From NCBI GenBank assembly GCA_030715135.1, contig JAUYVH010000014.1, positions 1 through 64,000 of the forward strand: a DNA stretch of 64,000 nucleotides, in the 5' to 3' direction. This DNA is from Keguizhuia sedimenti (GTDB lineage: Bacteria > Pseudomonadota > Gammaproteobacteria > Burkholderiales > Burkholderiaceae_D). The first letter of the stretch is position 1; every line of letters starts with the position of its first letter. A model generated the notes under the pieces. The model was not told the origin of the DNA, did no database searches, and saw nothing but the letters and a program-made list of their open reading frames with translations. Below, one piece after another: positions 26,905 to 38,041 of the stretch. The position numbers were made by a program, and so were the translations under genes.

Positions 26905-26940
26905 TCTATAAAAGAAAAAGCCCGCTTTACAGCGGGCAAA
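26905..26940 (-). terminator. Rho-independent terminator (leftward)
   Basis: Read leftward: GCCCGCT, 4-nt loop, AGCGGGC (26920-26937), followed by TTTTTCTTT. It would end leftward transcripts from about 27.2 kb, supporting the small gene at 27119-27220. Confidence 0.75.
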
Positions 26941-27118
26941 GATTTCCGTGGGGATAAACATGAAATCGAGGCCATCTTACCTGCTATCCCCCGAGAAACA
27001 TTGATTTAGATTAAACATATCTTCCGTTCAATGAAAATTTTCAATTTCCACCCATACGAATGATCTGCTTGACGTCTCGAAATTTTTGATTTTTCTTGAT
27101 AAGAAGCGTTGAAGGGCT

Positions 27119-27220
27119 CTACTCTTCCCCGTGATATTGATCGAGCACGGCAACATAAGCAACAACCGCTGCACATCCGACTAATGGAAGTAAAACCGAA
27201 GTAAGGAAAAGATAGTCCAT
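27119..27220 (-). CDS. small single-span membrane protein (33 residues)
   Basis: The frame reads MDYLFLTSVLLPLVGC then AAVVAYVAVLDQYHGEE: one hydrophobic helix of about 22 residues followed by a short acidic tail. GGAG lies 6 nt before the ATG, and a leftward intrinsic terminator follows at 26905-26940. Its size and layout resemble small accessory subunits of membrane complexes (such as CydX or KdpF), but no such complex is adjacent and no family is assigned. Confidence 0.5.
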   Translation of the reverse strand: MDYLFLTSVLLPLVGCAAVVAYVAVLDQYHGEE

Positions 27221-27411
27221 TCTCATCTCCAGCAAATAACTGATACCAATAAGGTAAAAGCAATTGCCGAAGCAGTGTTGATGCAACGCAGAAGGCCATC
27301 AGGAATGGATGCAATGACTGGAAAACGCTTACTGTTTATGCCGCGGACGAGCGGTCATAGTGGAAAGAGAACGTACACACAAGGCGTGGATCAAAACGCC
27401 GAGCGACTGCA

Positions 27412-27774
27412 TCAGTCGTCTTCATCGGCACGAACAGCCTTATTGCCGCCCGCGTCCTGTTCCCGCACCACAGCCTTGATACGTTGAAGGCGCGCGTATT
27501 CTTCCGGATCTTCTTCGGCAAGTTTTTTCTCACGCCACTTGTAGAACACCATCAGCCCTAGCGTTGCCGCAACGCCGATGGCTAATTTTCCTTTATGTTC
27601 GTTAAGAAGCGTCTTTCCTTGCTCAAGACTATCGGAAAGCAAATTTCCAGCCTCGGATTCCACCGAGGCGGACTCTTCAGGTGTTGTCTCGTCCATCAAT
27701 CCATCCTGGTCAGAAATGTGAGGCTTAAGGGTCGGCTTAGACGGCTGCATAGGGTTTAACTGTAATTCGTTCAT
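27412..27774 (-). CDS. hypothetical protein with one transmembrane helix
   Basis: A 120-residue protein: a hydrophilic, Pro/Ser/Glu-rich first half (MNELQLNPMQPSKPTLKP...), then LSDSLEQGKTLLNEHKGKLAIGVAATLGLMVFYKW, an amphipathic stretch leading into one membrane helix, then a charged tail (REKKLAEEDPEEYARLQRIK). The arrangement resembles membrane-anchored stress proteins of the DUF883/ElaB kind but without their GxRxR motif, so it stays hypothetical. The ATG at 27774 has GGGAAAAATC just upstream; the longer start at 27816 is rejected. Confidence 0.6.
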   Translation of the reverse strand: MNELQLNPMQPSKPTLKPHISDQDGLMDETTPEESASVESEAGNLLSDSLEQGKTLLNEHKGKLAIGVAATLGLMVFYKWREKKLAEEDPEEYARLQRIKAVVREQDAGGNKAVRADEDD

Positions 27775-28337
27775 GATTTTTCCCATCATACGAATTCGAT
27801 TGATGCTGTGCTGCACGAAAATTAGGTTACAAACAGGCCAAGTGGTTCACTGTGGCATATAGAAACCATCAAAATTCAGACTTTTATTGCCGCCTATTCC
27901 AGGCAAGGCAAACAGGCATGTCATCGTTTGGCCGCGGGGGGGGGGGCATCACTATGCGAGTTTGACATTAACCCATGGAAATATGTTCCCGAAGTAATTG
28001 TTCCAACTCAAATGCCTTATGGTTTTTCTGAAAGAGGATAATGAATTTCGTTGCAGGCATGGCTGCACAGGAGGATTGTTATTCTCCATTCCATTATTCA
28101 TGTACGCAGTGTTTCCATCCAGCGACTGATTGGCGCAGCCGAACCCGCAAAATCGGACGTGGTTCGCTCAGACCGGTTCACTGGATACGCATAGCCAGCG
28201 CCGTGAAAAATCCAGGGCTGGACGCGCCACCATGGGTAATAGAAGATATGCCATACGAGAATAAAGCACGATTAAAGCTGCATTCAAGGCAAGGCGATAA
28301 GCGTACTCGTGACGCCATCCTCAAGACACCGGCGCCC
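27775..28337. other. intergenic region with an 11-G run
   Basis: About 560 bases. A homopolymer of 11 G lies at 27936-27946. A frame at 28041-28559 has GAGG before its ATG but overlaps azoR by more than 200 bases in antisense and resembles nothing known, so it is not called. The rest shows no recognised feature. Confidence 0.4.
27936..27946. repeat. G11 homopolymer tract
   Basis: Eleven consecutive G bases in non-coding DNA. Such tracts are prone to slippage and also to sequencing error. Confidence 0.8.
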
Positions 28338-28940
28338 CTACGCTGCGATCGCTTCATTGATTTGTATTTGTGCAGACCGCAATGCCGCACCTTCCGATTC
28401 CGTCCCCAGATCCAGCCCTTCCGCATAAATGAATCGCACATCCGTCATGCCAAGGAAAGCGAACACCGACTTCAGATAGGGAACTTGCGTATCGGTTGGC
28501 GTGCCGGCGTGAATGCCGCCACGCGCCAGCGTGACATACACCGTTTTGCCGGTCAATAAACCTTGCGGCCCTTGTTCGGTATAACGAAACGTGACTTGTG
28601 CGCGTGCGATTGCATCGATCCAGTTTTTCAGCGCCGCCGGCACGCCGAAGTTGTACATGGGCACACCTAGCACGATTACGTCGGCCGCCTGAATTTCAGC
28701 GATCAGCATGTCGTATAACGCAACCTTGGCCGACCCGTCCGGCGTGCGTAGCGCGGGCGCCGTAAACAACGCCTGCAGTACTTGTTCATCAAGTGCCGGA
28801 ACCGGTTCGCGCGACAAGTCGCGCACGCGCAAGTCCGTTTGCGGCTGTGCAGCGAGCAATTTATCGACAATATTGCCGGCGAGCTGAGTCGAACGGGAGC
28901 CGGTGCTGCGGGCGCTGGAATTGATTTGCAGGATTTTCAT
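28338..28940 (-). CDS. azoR: FMN-dependent NADH-azoreductase
   Basis: A 200-residue flavodoxin-fold quinone/azo reductase. [22 protein letters not shown] is the family N-terminus with the FMN phosphate loop; [19 protein letters not shown] and [11 protein letters not shown] are AzoR signatures. It reduces azo dyes and quinones by two-electron transfer from NADH as a cytoplasmic dimer. The ATG at 28940 is chosen from family alignment; the ORF extends to 29009. It diverges from a LysR regulator whose likely operator lies at 29022-29037, so it is probably that regulator's target. Confidence 0.9.
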   Translation of the reverse strand: MKILQINSSARSTGSRSTQLAGNIVDKLLAAQPQTDLRVRDLSREPVPALDEQVLQALFTAPALRTPDGSAKVALYDMLIAEIQAADVIVLGVPMYNFGVPAALKNWIDAIARAQVTFRYTEQGPQGLLTGKTVYVTLARGGIHAGTPTDTQVPYLKSVFAFLGMTDVRFIYAEGLDLGTESEGAALRSAQIQINEAIAA

Positions 28941-29021
28941 GATCTTTTTCCTCATTAGATAGCTGACCTCCAGTTTATTGCACTCATTTTTACCAATAAA
29001 GCCATCCATTCAGATATCATC

Positions 29022-29037
29022 GTTCCAAATATGGAAC
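29022..29037. promoter_or_regulatory. probable LysR-type operator between azoR and its regulator
   Basis: Perfect dyad GTTCCA-AATA-TGGAAC in the 105-bp divergent intergenic region. It has the interrupted-dyad form of LysR boxes. It covers the ATG at 29031, which argues for the later start at 29046. Confidence 0.6.
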
Positions 29038-29045
29038 AATCTTCT

Positions 29046-29945
29046 ATGCAAATTGACCCAAACGATCTCATTCTCTTTACTCGCGTCATGGACGCAGGGG
29101 GCTTCAGCCGCGCCGCAGAACGCTTGGGATGGCCGAAATCCACCGTTTCGCGCCGTATCGCGCTATTGGAAGCCAAGCTTGGGGAAAGACTGCTGCTGCG
29201 CACCACGCGCAAACTGACGATTACCGAATTCGGCCAGTCGGTGCTTGAACACGCACGCCAGATTGCCGCCGAAACCGAAGCGGCCGCATCGCTGGCGCTG
29301 CACCGGCAAGCCGAGCCGAGCGGTCGCCTGCGCATCTCCATGCCGGGCGATTTTGCCAACTGGAGGCTGGGAGAATTTCTGGCAGAATTCGCCGCCGCGC
29401 ATCCGGCCATCATTCTGGAAATCGATATTTCACCGCGGCGCGTCGATCTGATCGGGGAAAATTTCGACCTTGCCCTGCGCGTCGGCACCCTGCCCGACGA
29501 CGCGAGCCTGGTGGCGCGTCGCTTGACCGTCTTTTCCGCAAAGCTCTATGCCGCGCCGGCTTACCTGAAGCAGCGCGGCATTCCGCAGCACCCGGACGAT
29601 CTTTTGCATCACGATACATTGCGCCTGCTGGCACGCTCGGGCGAACCGGCAGACTGGCCCTTGTCCATGCCGGGCGAACGATGGTCCGGCACGCCGCCCA
29701 TTCGGGCTGCCGTCAACTCGCCGGAATTGCTCATGCGCCTGGCGTGCTCGGGCGCCGGGATTACCGCGCTGGACGATCTCTATGCCGAACGGCCTGTACA
29801 AAGCGGCGAACTCGTTCCGGTATTGCCGCAATGGAGTTTGCCGGAGGTTCCTTTGTGGATGGTGTTTCCCGGCCGCCGTCTGATGCCGGCACGCACGCGT
29901 GTATTCATCGATTCATTGCAAGGGAAATTCGACTCCGGCATGTGA
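29046..29945 (+). CDS. LysR family transcriptional regulator
   Basis: A 299-residue regulator. The N-terminal winged helix-turn-helix is DLILFTRVMDAGGFSRAAERLGWPKSTVSRRI, the subgroup with a Ser-Thr-Val-Ser-Arg recognition helix, followed by the linker helix and a LysR substrate-binding domain (about residues 88-290). The ATG at 29046 gives the standard short leader before the HTH and frees the 29022-29037 operator; the ORF also has an ATG at 29031. Divergent to azoR and probably controls it in response to quinones, azo compounds or other electrophiles (inference). Confidence 0.9.
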   Translation: MQIDPNDLILFTRVMDAGGFSRAAERLGWPKSTVSRRIALLEAKLGERLLLRTTRKLTITEFGQSVLEHARQIAAETEAAASLALHRQAEPSGRLRISMPGDFANWRLGEFLAEFAAAHPAIILEIDISPRRVDLIGENFDLALRVGTLPDDASLVARRLTVFSAKLYAAPAYLKQRGIPQHPDDLLHHDTLRLLARSGEPADWPLSMPGERWSGTPPIRAAVNSPELLMRLACSGAGITALDDLYAERPVQSGELVPVLPQWSLPEVPLWMVFPGRRLMPARTRVFIDSLQGKFDSGM

Positions 29946-30158
29946 GCTCGCGACGCAGTTGCAAGGCTGCGCCGGGCTCCCCTTTGCCACGATGCCACAG
30001 GGAGCAAAAGAAGGCGTTAGTGAGCAGGGCAGTTTGCCTGGCAGGTGTGTGATGGTCAATGCGTGACGGCCATTGCCTGCACGAACCGGCCTATCGATTT
30101 ACAATCGGATGTTCATCGCTGCGCAGACCTGCGGACAAAGGCCGCTCGACAACACTCC

Positions 30159-31043
30159 ATGCAAGCCGGAATCCTTTACGCCGCAACCGCCTATGCCCTC
30201 TGGGGCGTCTTCCCCATCTATTTCAAGGCCCTGCAGTCGGTCGCACCGATCGAAGTGCTCCTTCATCGGATCGTGTGGTCGCTCTTGTTCCTGGCGGCGC
30301 TCCTGGCATGGCGGCGCCAATGGTCCTGGCTGGGCCAGGTTGTACGTCAACCGAAAACCTTGGCAAGCTTCGCCGCGAGCGCCCTGCTGCTCTCAACCAA
30401 CTGGTATATCTATATCTGGTCCGTCAACCATGGCCGCGTCATCGATGCCAGCCTGGGCTATTTCATCAATCCGCTGGTCAACGTGCTGCTGGGCTTTTTC
30501 ATTTTGCATGAGCGGTTGCGGCCGGTTCAGTGGAGCGCCATTGCACTGGCCGGCGTCGGCGTAGCCTGGCTGACCTGGCATGCCGGCAACTTCCCATGGA
30601 TAGGATTGACGCTGGCATTGACCTTCGGCAGCTATGGTTTGCTGCGCAAAATTGCCGTGCTGGGACCGCTGGAAGGCTTGTCGCTGGAGACCATGCTGCT
30701 GTTTCCATTCGCCTGTGCCTATCTGCTCGTGCTTGCAACGGAGAACCACAGCGCCCTGCTTCAGGGAGATTTTTCGATCCAGGCATTGTTGGTCGCAGCC
30801 GGTCCGATTACGGCCGTGCCCCTGCTGTTGTTCGCGGCAGGCGCCCGCCGGATTTCCTTGTCCCTGCTCGGCTTATTGCAATACATCGGTCCGACCCTGC
30901 AATTGCTGATCGGCGTATGGCTTTACCATGAACCGTTCGGCCCGGCGCGTTTCATTGGATTCGGCCTGATCTGGGCTGCACTGTTGATCTACTCAGTCGA
31001 GAGCGCGTGGCGAAGCTGGGCGGGCCGTCTTGGCAGATCTTGA
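30159..31043 (+). CDS. rarD: RarD-type EamA family transporter
   Basis: A 294-residue inner-membrane protein with about ten hydrophobic helices. The N-terminus MQAGILYAATAYALWGVFP followed by YFKAL, then HRIVWSLLF, STNWYIYIWSVNHGRVIDASLGYFINPL and SLLGLLQYIGPTLQLLIGV are hallmark RarD sequences. The family belongs to the drug/metabolite transporter superfamily; substrates are not established for most members. The ATG at 30159 is chosen from the family N-terminus; the frame extends to 30045. Confidence 0.9.
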   Translation: MQAGILYAATAYALWGVFPIYFKALQSVAPIEVLLHRIVWSLLFLAALLAWRRQWSWLGQVVRQPKTLASFAASALLLSTNWYIYIWSVNHGRVIDASLGYFINPLVNVLLGFFILHERLRPVQWSAIALAGVGVAWLTWHAGNFPWIGLTLALTFGSYGLLRKIAVLGPLEGLSLETMLLFPFACAYLLVLATENHSALLQGDFSIQALLVAAGPITAVPLLLFAAGARRISLSLLGLLQYIGPTLQLLIGVWLYHEPFGPARFIGFGLIWAALLIYSVESAWRSWAGRLGRS

Positions 31044-31181
31044 AGCAGGGAACGGTGGACGGCGCGTGTTGTCTATTGTGCAAGGACGCCGGAATGCCAC
31101 ATGCCGGCTGCCTTCCACTATTCCCTTTTCATTTTTAGCTGAAGCCGGAACAGCCCTGCTGTTTCCCATAAGGAGATTGTC

Positions 31182-31610
31182 ATGAAAAAACTTTTCAAGA
31201 GCATGGGCTTGCTGGCGGGTGCAGCGCTGCTTGCCGCAGGACTTGTGCATGCAAAGGATGAAGCGAAAGCTTCCGATTCCGCCAATAAAGCAACTCCTTC
31301 CGAAAAGTCATCCGCTGCGGCATCCCAGGCTTCGCCAAGTGGTGCAATGACAAGCGACAAGGCCAAGAGCGATGCCCAGATAGACATCAATACGGCGACG
31401 GAAAAGGAACTGGCCGGCTTGCCGAAGATCGGCGAGGTGAAGGCAAAAGCGATCGTCAAAGGCCGTCCCTACAAGAGCAAGGATCAGCTGGTCGATAAAA
31501 AGATCCTGAGCCAGGAAGCCTACGACAGCATCAAGGACCAGATCATTGCCAAACAAGGCACATCAACGAAAGATTCAAAGAAAGACGTCAGCAAAGACAG
31601 TAAAAAGTAA
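31182..31610 (+). CDS. exported helix-hairpin-helix (ComEA-like) protein
   Basis: A 142-residue protein with a signal peptide (MKKLFKSMGLLAGAALLAAGLVHA), a Ser/Ala/Lys-rich linker (about 25-65), a helix-hairpin-helix module (IDINTATEKELAGLPKIGEV, then KAKAIVKGRPYKSKDQL) and a Lys/Ser/Asp-rich tail. ComEA-type HhH proteins bind double-stranded DNA in the periplasm during natural transformation; the K-rich tail fits nucleic acid binding. TAAGGAG precedes the ATG. No other competence gene is adjacent, so a transformation role is only suggested. Confidence 0.82.
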   Translation: MKKLFKSMGLLAGAALLAAGLVHAKDEAKASDSANKATPSEKSSAAASQASPSGAMTSDKAKSDAQIDINTATEKELAGLPKIGEVKAKAIVKGRPYKSKDQLVDKKILSQEAYDSIKDQIIAKQGTSTKDSKKDVSKDSKK

Positions 31611-31655
31611 TGTAAGTTTGCCGATCTGCCCGTCGTACGGGAACGGCTCCAAATT

Positions 31656-31690
31656 GGGCCGCAATCCAACCAGGATGCGGCCCGTTTTAA
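31656..31690 (+). terminator. Rho-independent terminator
   Basis: GGGCCGCA (31656-31663) pairs with TGCGGCCC (31676-31683), with additional TCC/GGA pairing inside, followed by GTTTTAATT. It ends the HhH protein gene. Confidence 0.8.
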
Positions 31691-31790
31691 TTGCCCTTTG
31701 ATTCCTGTTTGATTGTGAACCACGCCCCGCTTGCCGCCATCATCGGTTATCCTTGCGGTCTCTTCTCATTTCACTCATTTCTGTATCACC

Positions 31791-33458
<1,668 letters not shown>

Positions 33459-33472
33459 TCAGCCAATAAAAG

Positions 33473-33497
33473 AAGCGGCTTTCGGGCCGCTTTTTTA
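33473..33497. terminator. Rho-independent terminator between convergent genes
   Basis: AAGCGGC (33473-33479), 6-nt loop, GCCGCTT (33486-33492), then TTTTATT rightward; leftward the stem is followed by CTTTTATT, so it may act for both genes. Confidence 0.8.
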
Positions 33498-33522
33498 TTC
33501 CGGGACCCGGAGGTTGAGCTAG

Positions 33523-35619
33523 TCAATCATATTGGGAGGCCATCGTTCGCTTTGCTTCATATGGCTCTTTCGCGTATGCGACAGGCTCCGGCTTGCCGAT
33601 TCCATAGCCCTGGGCGAAGTCGATACCTAGCTTGGCCAATTCCACCATGACGGCTTCGTCTTCGACGAATTCGGCGATCGTGCGGATGCCCATGACACGT
33701 CCTATGTGCGCAATGGCTTCGACCATCGCACGATCAATACGGTCGTGGAGCATGTTTTTGACGAAGCTGCCGTCAATCTTGATGAAATCGACCGGCAGGC
33801 TTTTCAGATAGCCGAATGAGGACATGCCGCTGCCGAAATCATCCAGCGCAAACCGGCAGCCGAGCTGCTTCAGCTCCCGGATCAGATTGACCGCGTTGGT
33901 GAGATTGCCGATTGCCGTGGTTTCCGTTATCTCAAAGCAGATTGCATGCGGCGGAATGGCGTATATGCCGAGTTGCTCGCGGATAAAGGCGACCAGGCGC
34001 TCGTCGCCGATAGTCGCGCCGGAAAGATTGATTGAGCAGGTATAGGACGTGTCAGGATCGGTGCAGGCGCGCCGGAAATATTCAAACGCATTCCTGATAA
34101 CCCAGAAGTCGATCGACGGCATGAGGTTGTAACGCTCCGCGGCCGGCAGAAAGGACATCGGCGGAATGATTCGTCCATCTTCATCCTGCATGCGCAGCAG
34201 GATTTCGAAATGGACGATCCGCTCCCTAGAATACTGGAGCGGGACGATTTTCTGATGGTATAGCTGGAAGCGATCGTCTTCAATCGCTTTGGAAATCCGG
34301 TTGACCCAATCCATCTGTCCCTTGCGCTCGACCAGTTCATTGTCATTGGGATGATAGACATGGATCCGGTTGCGCCCCTTATCCTTGGCGATGTAGCAGG
34401 CGCCGTCGACGATACTCAGAATATCGTTCAGCGCCAGCCCGTCGTCGCCGAAGGTCACCAGCCCGATGCTGACGCCAACCGAAAACAGTTTATCGGACCA
34501 GGCAAAGCGGAATTCGCTCACCGTTTTGCGCAAGCTTTCGGCAATGCGCGAGGCCGGTTCGCCGGCGCAGTTTTGCAGCAGCACGCCGAACTCGTCGCCG
34601 CCCAGCCGCGCCAGCAAGTCGCTCTGACGCAGACGATCATGCAGCAGCCTGCTGAGTTGCTGCAGCAAGGCGTCGCCGGCATGATGACCACAGGTGTCGT
34701 TGATGATCTTGAACTGGTCGAGATCGAGATACAGGATCGTGTGGCGATCTGCCGTGCCGGCCATGCCCAGCAACAATGCCTGCAGCCGGCGCTCGAATTC
34801 GCGGCGGTTCACCAATCCGGTCAATTCGTCATGCGAGGCTTGATATGACATTTCGACCTGCTTTTGCTTTTCCTTGAGCGTCGCCTCGCGGATGGTGTCG
34901 CTCAGGAATTCAAATTCATAGATGCCTTTGTAGTCCGGCAAGCCGCTGGATTGGATCGATGCAATGATGCTGCGCACCGGATAATGGACGACGCGGCGGA
35001 AATAAAAGAGCAGCAGCATGCTGATGATCACCAGCATGCCGCCGATGGCGTAATAGCTCTGGCTGATTTCACTGACGAATTCTGCATAGACCTTGCCGTC
35101 CTTGACCGGCATGATATGCCAGTCCCATAGCTCGAAATCCAGGTGGCGCGCGTAATAGTCGTGCTCGCCGTAGCGGATCTTGGTGACGCCATGCTCTTCC
35201 TCCGGAAGGACCGCTTTTAACAGAACCTGCTGCGGAACGATGCTGTCATGCAGGAGAACCTTTCCGGTTTTCCCTTCATACACCAGAATCTGGAAATCAT
35301 GCAGCCGTGCAAATTCCTCCAGCTTGCCGAGCGTATTCCCCTTTCTGATGGTGACGGCGGATTCCACATTCGCCACGCCTTCCAGAAGCAGGTTCTGCAA
35401 GGCAGCGTCGCAAAGGTTGTACAACTCGCGCGCACTGCGGTCCAAATCCTCATTGATCCGCTCGGTGGCGTAATGCCGCACGGTTTGCAGGCCGAGCGTA
35501 AACACCACGCCGCCCAAGGTCACCATCAGCAAGACAATGGGAACCAGCGGCGCCAGCATCCGGAAATGCAGGCGGCTGAATAATGGCTTGTTTTGTTTGC
35601 CTGTCCTGTTTATCGCCAT
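33523..35619 (-). CDS. GGDEF/EAL c-di-GMP enzyme coupled to a binding-protein gene
   Basis: A 698-residue membrane protein: TM at about 20-43, periplasmic sensor region (about 45-195), TM at about 198-218, then directly GGDEF (about 265-425) with RLGGDEF and an RxxD I-site (RQSD), and EAL (about 440-680). The EAL domain has EILLRM in place of EALxRW but keeps the catalytic Glu, plus SINLS, EITET, LDDFGSG, FIKIDGS, TIAEF and AQGYGIG. Both activities are possible. The ATG at 35619 overlaps the end of the upstream binding-protein gene by 10 nt, so the two are translationally coupled; the ORF can extend to 35679. Confidence 0.88.
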   Translation of the reverse strand: MAINRTGKQNKPLFSRLHFRMLAPLVPIVLLMVTLGGVVFTLGLQTVRHYATERINEDLDRSARELYNLCDAALQNLLLEGVANVESAVTIRKGNTLGKLEEFARLHDFQILVYEGKTGKVLLHDSIVPQQVLLKAVLPEEEHGVTKIRYGEHDYYARHLDFELWDWHIMPVKDGKVYAEFVSEISQSYYAIGGMLVIISMLLLFYFRRVVHYPVRSIIASIQSSGLPDYKGIYEFEFLSDTIREATLKEKQKQVEMSYQASHDELTGLVNRREFERRLQALLLGMAGTADRHTILYLDLDQFKIINDTCGHHAGDALLQQLSRLLHDRLRQSDLLARLGGDEFGVLLQNCAGEPASRIAESLRKTVSEFRFAWSDKLFSVGVSIGLVTFGDDGLALNDILSIVDGACYIAKDKGRNRIHVYHPNDNELVERKGQMDWVNRISKAIEDDRFQLYHQKIVPLQYSRERIVHFEILLRMQDEDGRIIPPMSFLPAAERYNLMPSIDFWVIRNAFEYFRRACTDPDTSYTCSINLSGATIGDERLVAFIREQLGIYAIPPHAICFEITETTAIGNLTNAVNLIRELKQLGCRFALDDFGSGMSSFGYLKSLPVDFIKIDGSFVKNMLHDRIDRAMVEAIAHIGRVMGIRTIAEFVEDEAVMVELAKLGIDFAQGYGIGKPEPVAYAKEPYEAKRTMASQYD

Positions 35620-36761
35620 ATCGGTTCGGCCGTTGCCAGCTCCGGCGGAGCAACGATTTCCCTTTTCCCTTTTTGCCACTGGACGGTAGACGTGAAATGG
35701 CGCATCTGGCGGCCATCGCGGTCAACGCCGTAACGCCCGATGATGGTCATGGTATCCAGAGTGGCCAGCGCATCTCTCAACTTGATGCGATCGACACTCC
35801 TGGTTTTGCGAATTGCGGCTTCGAGGATCTGGCCGGCCGCATAGGCGCAGGCGGCATGATAGGAAGGGTCGATCCGGTAACGCTCCTTGAATGCGGCAGT
35901 GAACTCCCTGCTGCCTGGAAAAGGCAGCTCAGACTCCCATTGGGAGGAAGAATAGGTGTATTCGGCATCTCCTTTCAAGGTGTCGAAGTAATTCTGGATA
36001 GCCGGCCCGACCGTCGCGTAATAGGCCTGCGGCGCCCAGCCGATTTTCTTGAGCGTGCGCTGTCCATTCACTGCATCGTCAAAATGACCGGCGATGATCA
36101 GGACTTGCGCGCCGGATGCCTGGGCGGCAACGATGCTTCTCTCGATTTCCGGAGAACTCTTCTTGAATGTATCGGAATACAGCACGCTTAACTGAAAACG
36201 CTTGGCCCATTCCCTAGTGCCGGCTTCGATACCCCTGGAGAAGAGGTCGTCGGCAGATACAATGGCAATCTTCGTGATGCCCGACTTCACCAGCAGTTCC
36301 AGAAAGCCGGTCGTGTAAGCGCTGCTGGTGATATAGACGCCGAACAGGTATTTCCTGTCTTGCTGCCATAGGGCATCCGCCGAGGCACCCGAAGCAAGCA
36401 AGGGATAGCGGTATCGTTCGGTGACGCGGGAAACCGCATTGGTGATGTCGCTTGAATACGGTCCCAGCACGAAATCGACCTTTTGCTGCACGATCAGGTT
36501 TTCGTAGAGTTTGCCGCCAAGCTGCGGATCACTTCTGTCGTCAAGAATGCTCAGCTTGATCCGGTTACCCAGAAGCCCGCCTTTTCGATTGACGTCCTCT
36601 TCCCATAAACGGTAAGCCTTCTCCTTCATCTTTCCCATCTCCGCGTATTTCCCGGTCATGCTGACTGTTACGCCTACGTGCAACGGGTTTGCAGACTGCA
36701 CCGCAAATGGCATGACAAGCAGGCACAGGAAAAACAGGAAGGGGCGCAAGCAATAAAACAT
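35610..36761 (-). CDS. ABC-type substrate-binding protein linked to a GGDEF/EAL gene
   Basis: A 383-residue periplasmic binding protein of the Leu/Ile/Val receptor family, with a signal peptide ([24 protein letters not shown]) and the typical [40 protein letters not shown] and [14 protein letters not shown]. The ATG at 36761 has GGAG 5 nt upstream; the longer frame to 36890 is rejected. No permease or ATPase gene is present; its only operon partner is the overlapping GGDEF/EAL gene. It probably hands ligand information to that enzyme's periplasmic domain (inference). Confidence 0.88.
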   Translation of the reverse strand: MFYCLRPFLFFLCLLVMPFAVQSANPLHVGVTVSMTGKYAEMGKMKEKAYRLWEEDVNRKGGLLGNRIKLSILDDRSDPQLGGKLYENLIVQQKVDFVLGPYSSDITNAVSRVTERYRYPLLASGASADALWQQDRKYLFGVYITSSAYTTGFLELLVKSGITKIAIVSADDLFSRGIEAGTREWAKRFQLSVLYSDTFKKSSPEIERSIVAAQASGAQVLIIAGHFDDAVNGQRTLKKIGWAPQAYYATVGPAIQNYFDTLKGDAEYTYSSSQWESELPFPGSREFTAAFKERYRIDPSYHAACAYAAGQILEAAIRKTRSVDRIKLRDALATLDTMTIIGRYGVDRDGRQMRHFTSTVQWQKGKREIVAPPELATAEPIWR

Positions 36762-36976
36762 AGTTGCTCCAGGAGACGGATCGCAAAAGCGCTCGGGCGA
36801 TTCGCCACGGTAGTAAGGGATACTACTGATTTTGTTTCTTCGCTGCAACTTTAAACGCATCCCGCCTTCCTCTTTGCAACGCTGAGGCATGGCAGCATGT
36901 TATGCAGCAAAACAACATTGCTTGTTCGGCAAGGCGTTGTACGCAGTGGCGCGGAAAAGTTGCGTCGATGACAAGC

Positions 36977-37810
36977 TCATAGCATTTCCAGCGGAGTTGC
37001 TTCATTCGGCGGAGGGAATGCGCGATCCAGTTCCGCCAAATCCTGTTCGGTGAGCTTCACGGAAAGGGCTGCGTGGTTTTCCTGCACATGCGCAAGCGAG
37101 GCTGCCTTCGGAATGGCAATTACCTGCTCCTGGCGCAGCAGCCAGGCTAAAGCAATCTGGGCCGGTGTGGCTTGATGACGCTGCGCGATCGTCCGCAAAG
37201 CCGGCGCATTCAACAGGCGGCCCTGTTCGATCGGCGAATACGCCATGAGGGGAATACTGCGTGTGCGGAGCAGCGGTTGCAGATCGTACTCGATGCCGCG
37301 CCGTGTCAGGTTATACAGGACCTGATTGACCGCGACCTTGTCGCCGCCCGGCGCCTGCAGCAGTTCCTGCATGTCATAGACATCCAGATTGCTGACGCCC
37401 CAGTGGCGGATCTTGCCGCTGCGCTGCAAGGCTTCGAAGGCTTCGATGGTTTCCGCCAGCGGCACCTGTCCGCGCCAGTGCAGCAAATACAAGTCGATGC
37501 AATCGGTATTCAGCCGCTGCAGGCTGCGCTCGCATGCGGCAATGGCGCCGCGCCGGCTGGCATTGTGCGGATAGACCTTGCTGACCAGGAAAACCTTGTC
37601 GCGCCGGCCGGCAATCGCTTTTCCCACCAATTCCTCGGCGCCGCCGTCGCCATACATTTCCGCCGTATCGATCAAGGTCATACCCAGGTCGATGCCGGCC
37701 TGCAGGCTTGCCACTTCGTCGGCATGCCGACGGGCGGATTCGCCCATGAACCATGTGCCCTGGCCAAGTGCAGGAACTTGTTCTCCGGATGGAAGCGTGA
37801 TCGTGCGCAT
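36977..37810 (-). CDS. aldo/keto reductase
   Basis: A 277-residue NADPH-dependent oxidoreductase with a TIM-barrel fold. Catalytic tetrad: D in [12 protein letters not shown] of the same motif, K in FLVSKVYP and H in [30 protein letters not shown]-like [15 protein letters not shown] and [17 protein letters not shown] are family signatures of the 2,5-diketo-gluconate reductase/YeaE branch. The ATG at 37810 follows AGGAGATACCGCGC; the frame to 38029 is rejected. Transcribed alone. Physiological substrate unknown; small aldehydes such as methylglyoxal are common for relatives. Confidence 0.9.
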   Translation of the reverse strand: MRTITLPSGEQVPALGQGTWFMGESARRHADEVASLQAGIDLGMTLIDTAEMYGDGGAEELVGKAIAGRRDKVFLVSKVYPHNASRRGAIAACERSLQRLNTDCIDLYLLHWRGQVPLAETIEAFEALQRSGKIRHWGVSNLDVYDMQELLQAPGGDKVAVNQVLYNLTRRGIEYDLQPLLRTRSIPLMAYSPIEQGRLLNAPALRTIAQRHQATPAQIALAWLLRQEQVIAIPKAASLAHVQENHAALSVKLTEQDLAELDRAFPPPNEATPLEML

Positions 37811-38041
37811 GCGCGGTATCTCCTCTAAATTCTTATCGTGCCAAATGTTCGGCATTTGTCCGGCGCAAGCGCTCCATGAACCAGGCCGGCCTGCAGAACC
37901 GGCAGTATACCCTGCCGCGAACCGGCTTTCGGCCGAGCGCAACACGGCGAGGCGTCGAAACGGCGACAAGGCCAGTTCACGCGTACGTAATGTCCATGTG
38001 CAAGCCGTCAAGGCTGGCAAGCCTTGCAAGGTCGCTGGTGT

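Noticed and set aside
27006-27314. 102-codon leftward frame
   Set aside because: Out of frame with the better supported 33-residue gene at 27119-27220, and cysteine/arginine-rich in a non-protein-like way.
28041-28559. 172-codon rightward frame with GAGG before its ATG
   Set aside because: More than 200 bases are antisense to azoR and the translated sequence is not protein-like.
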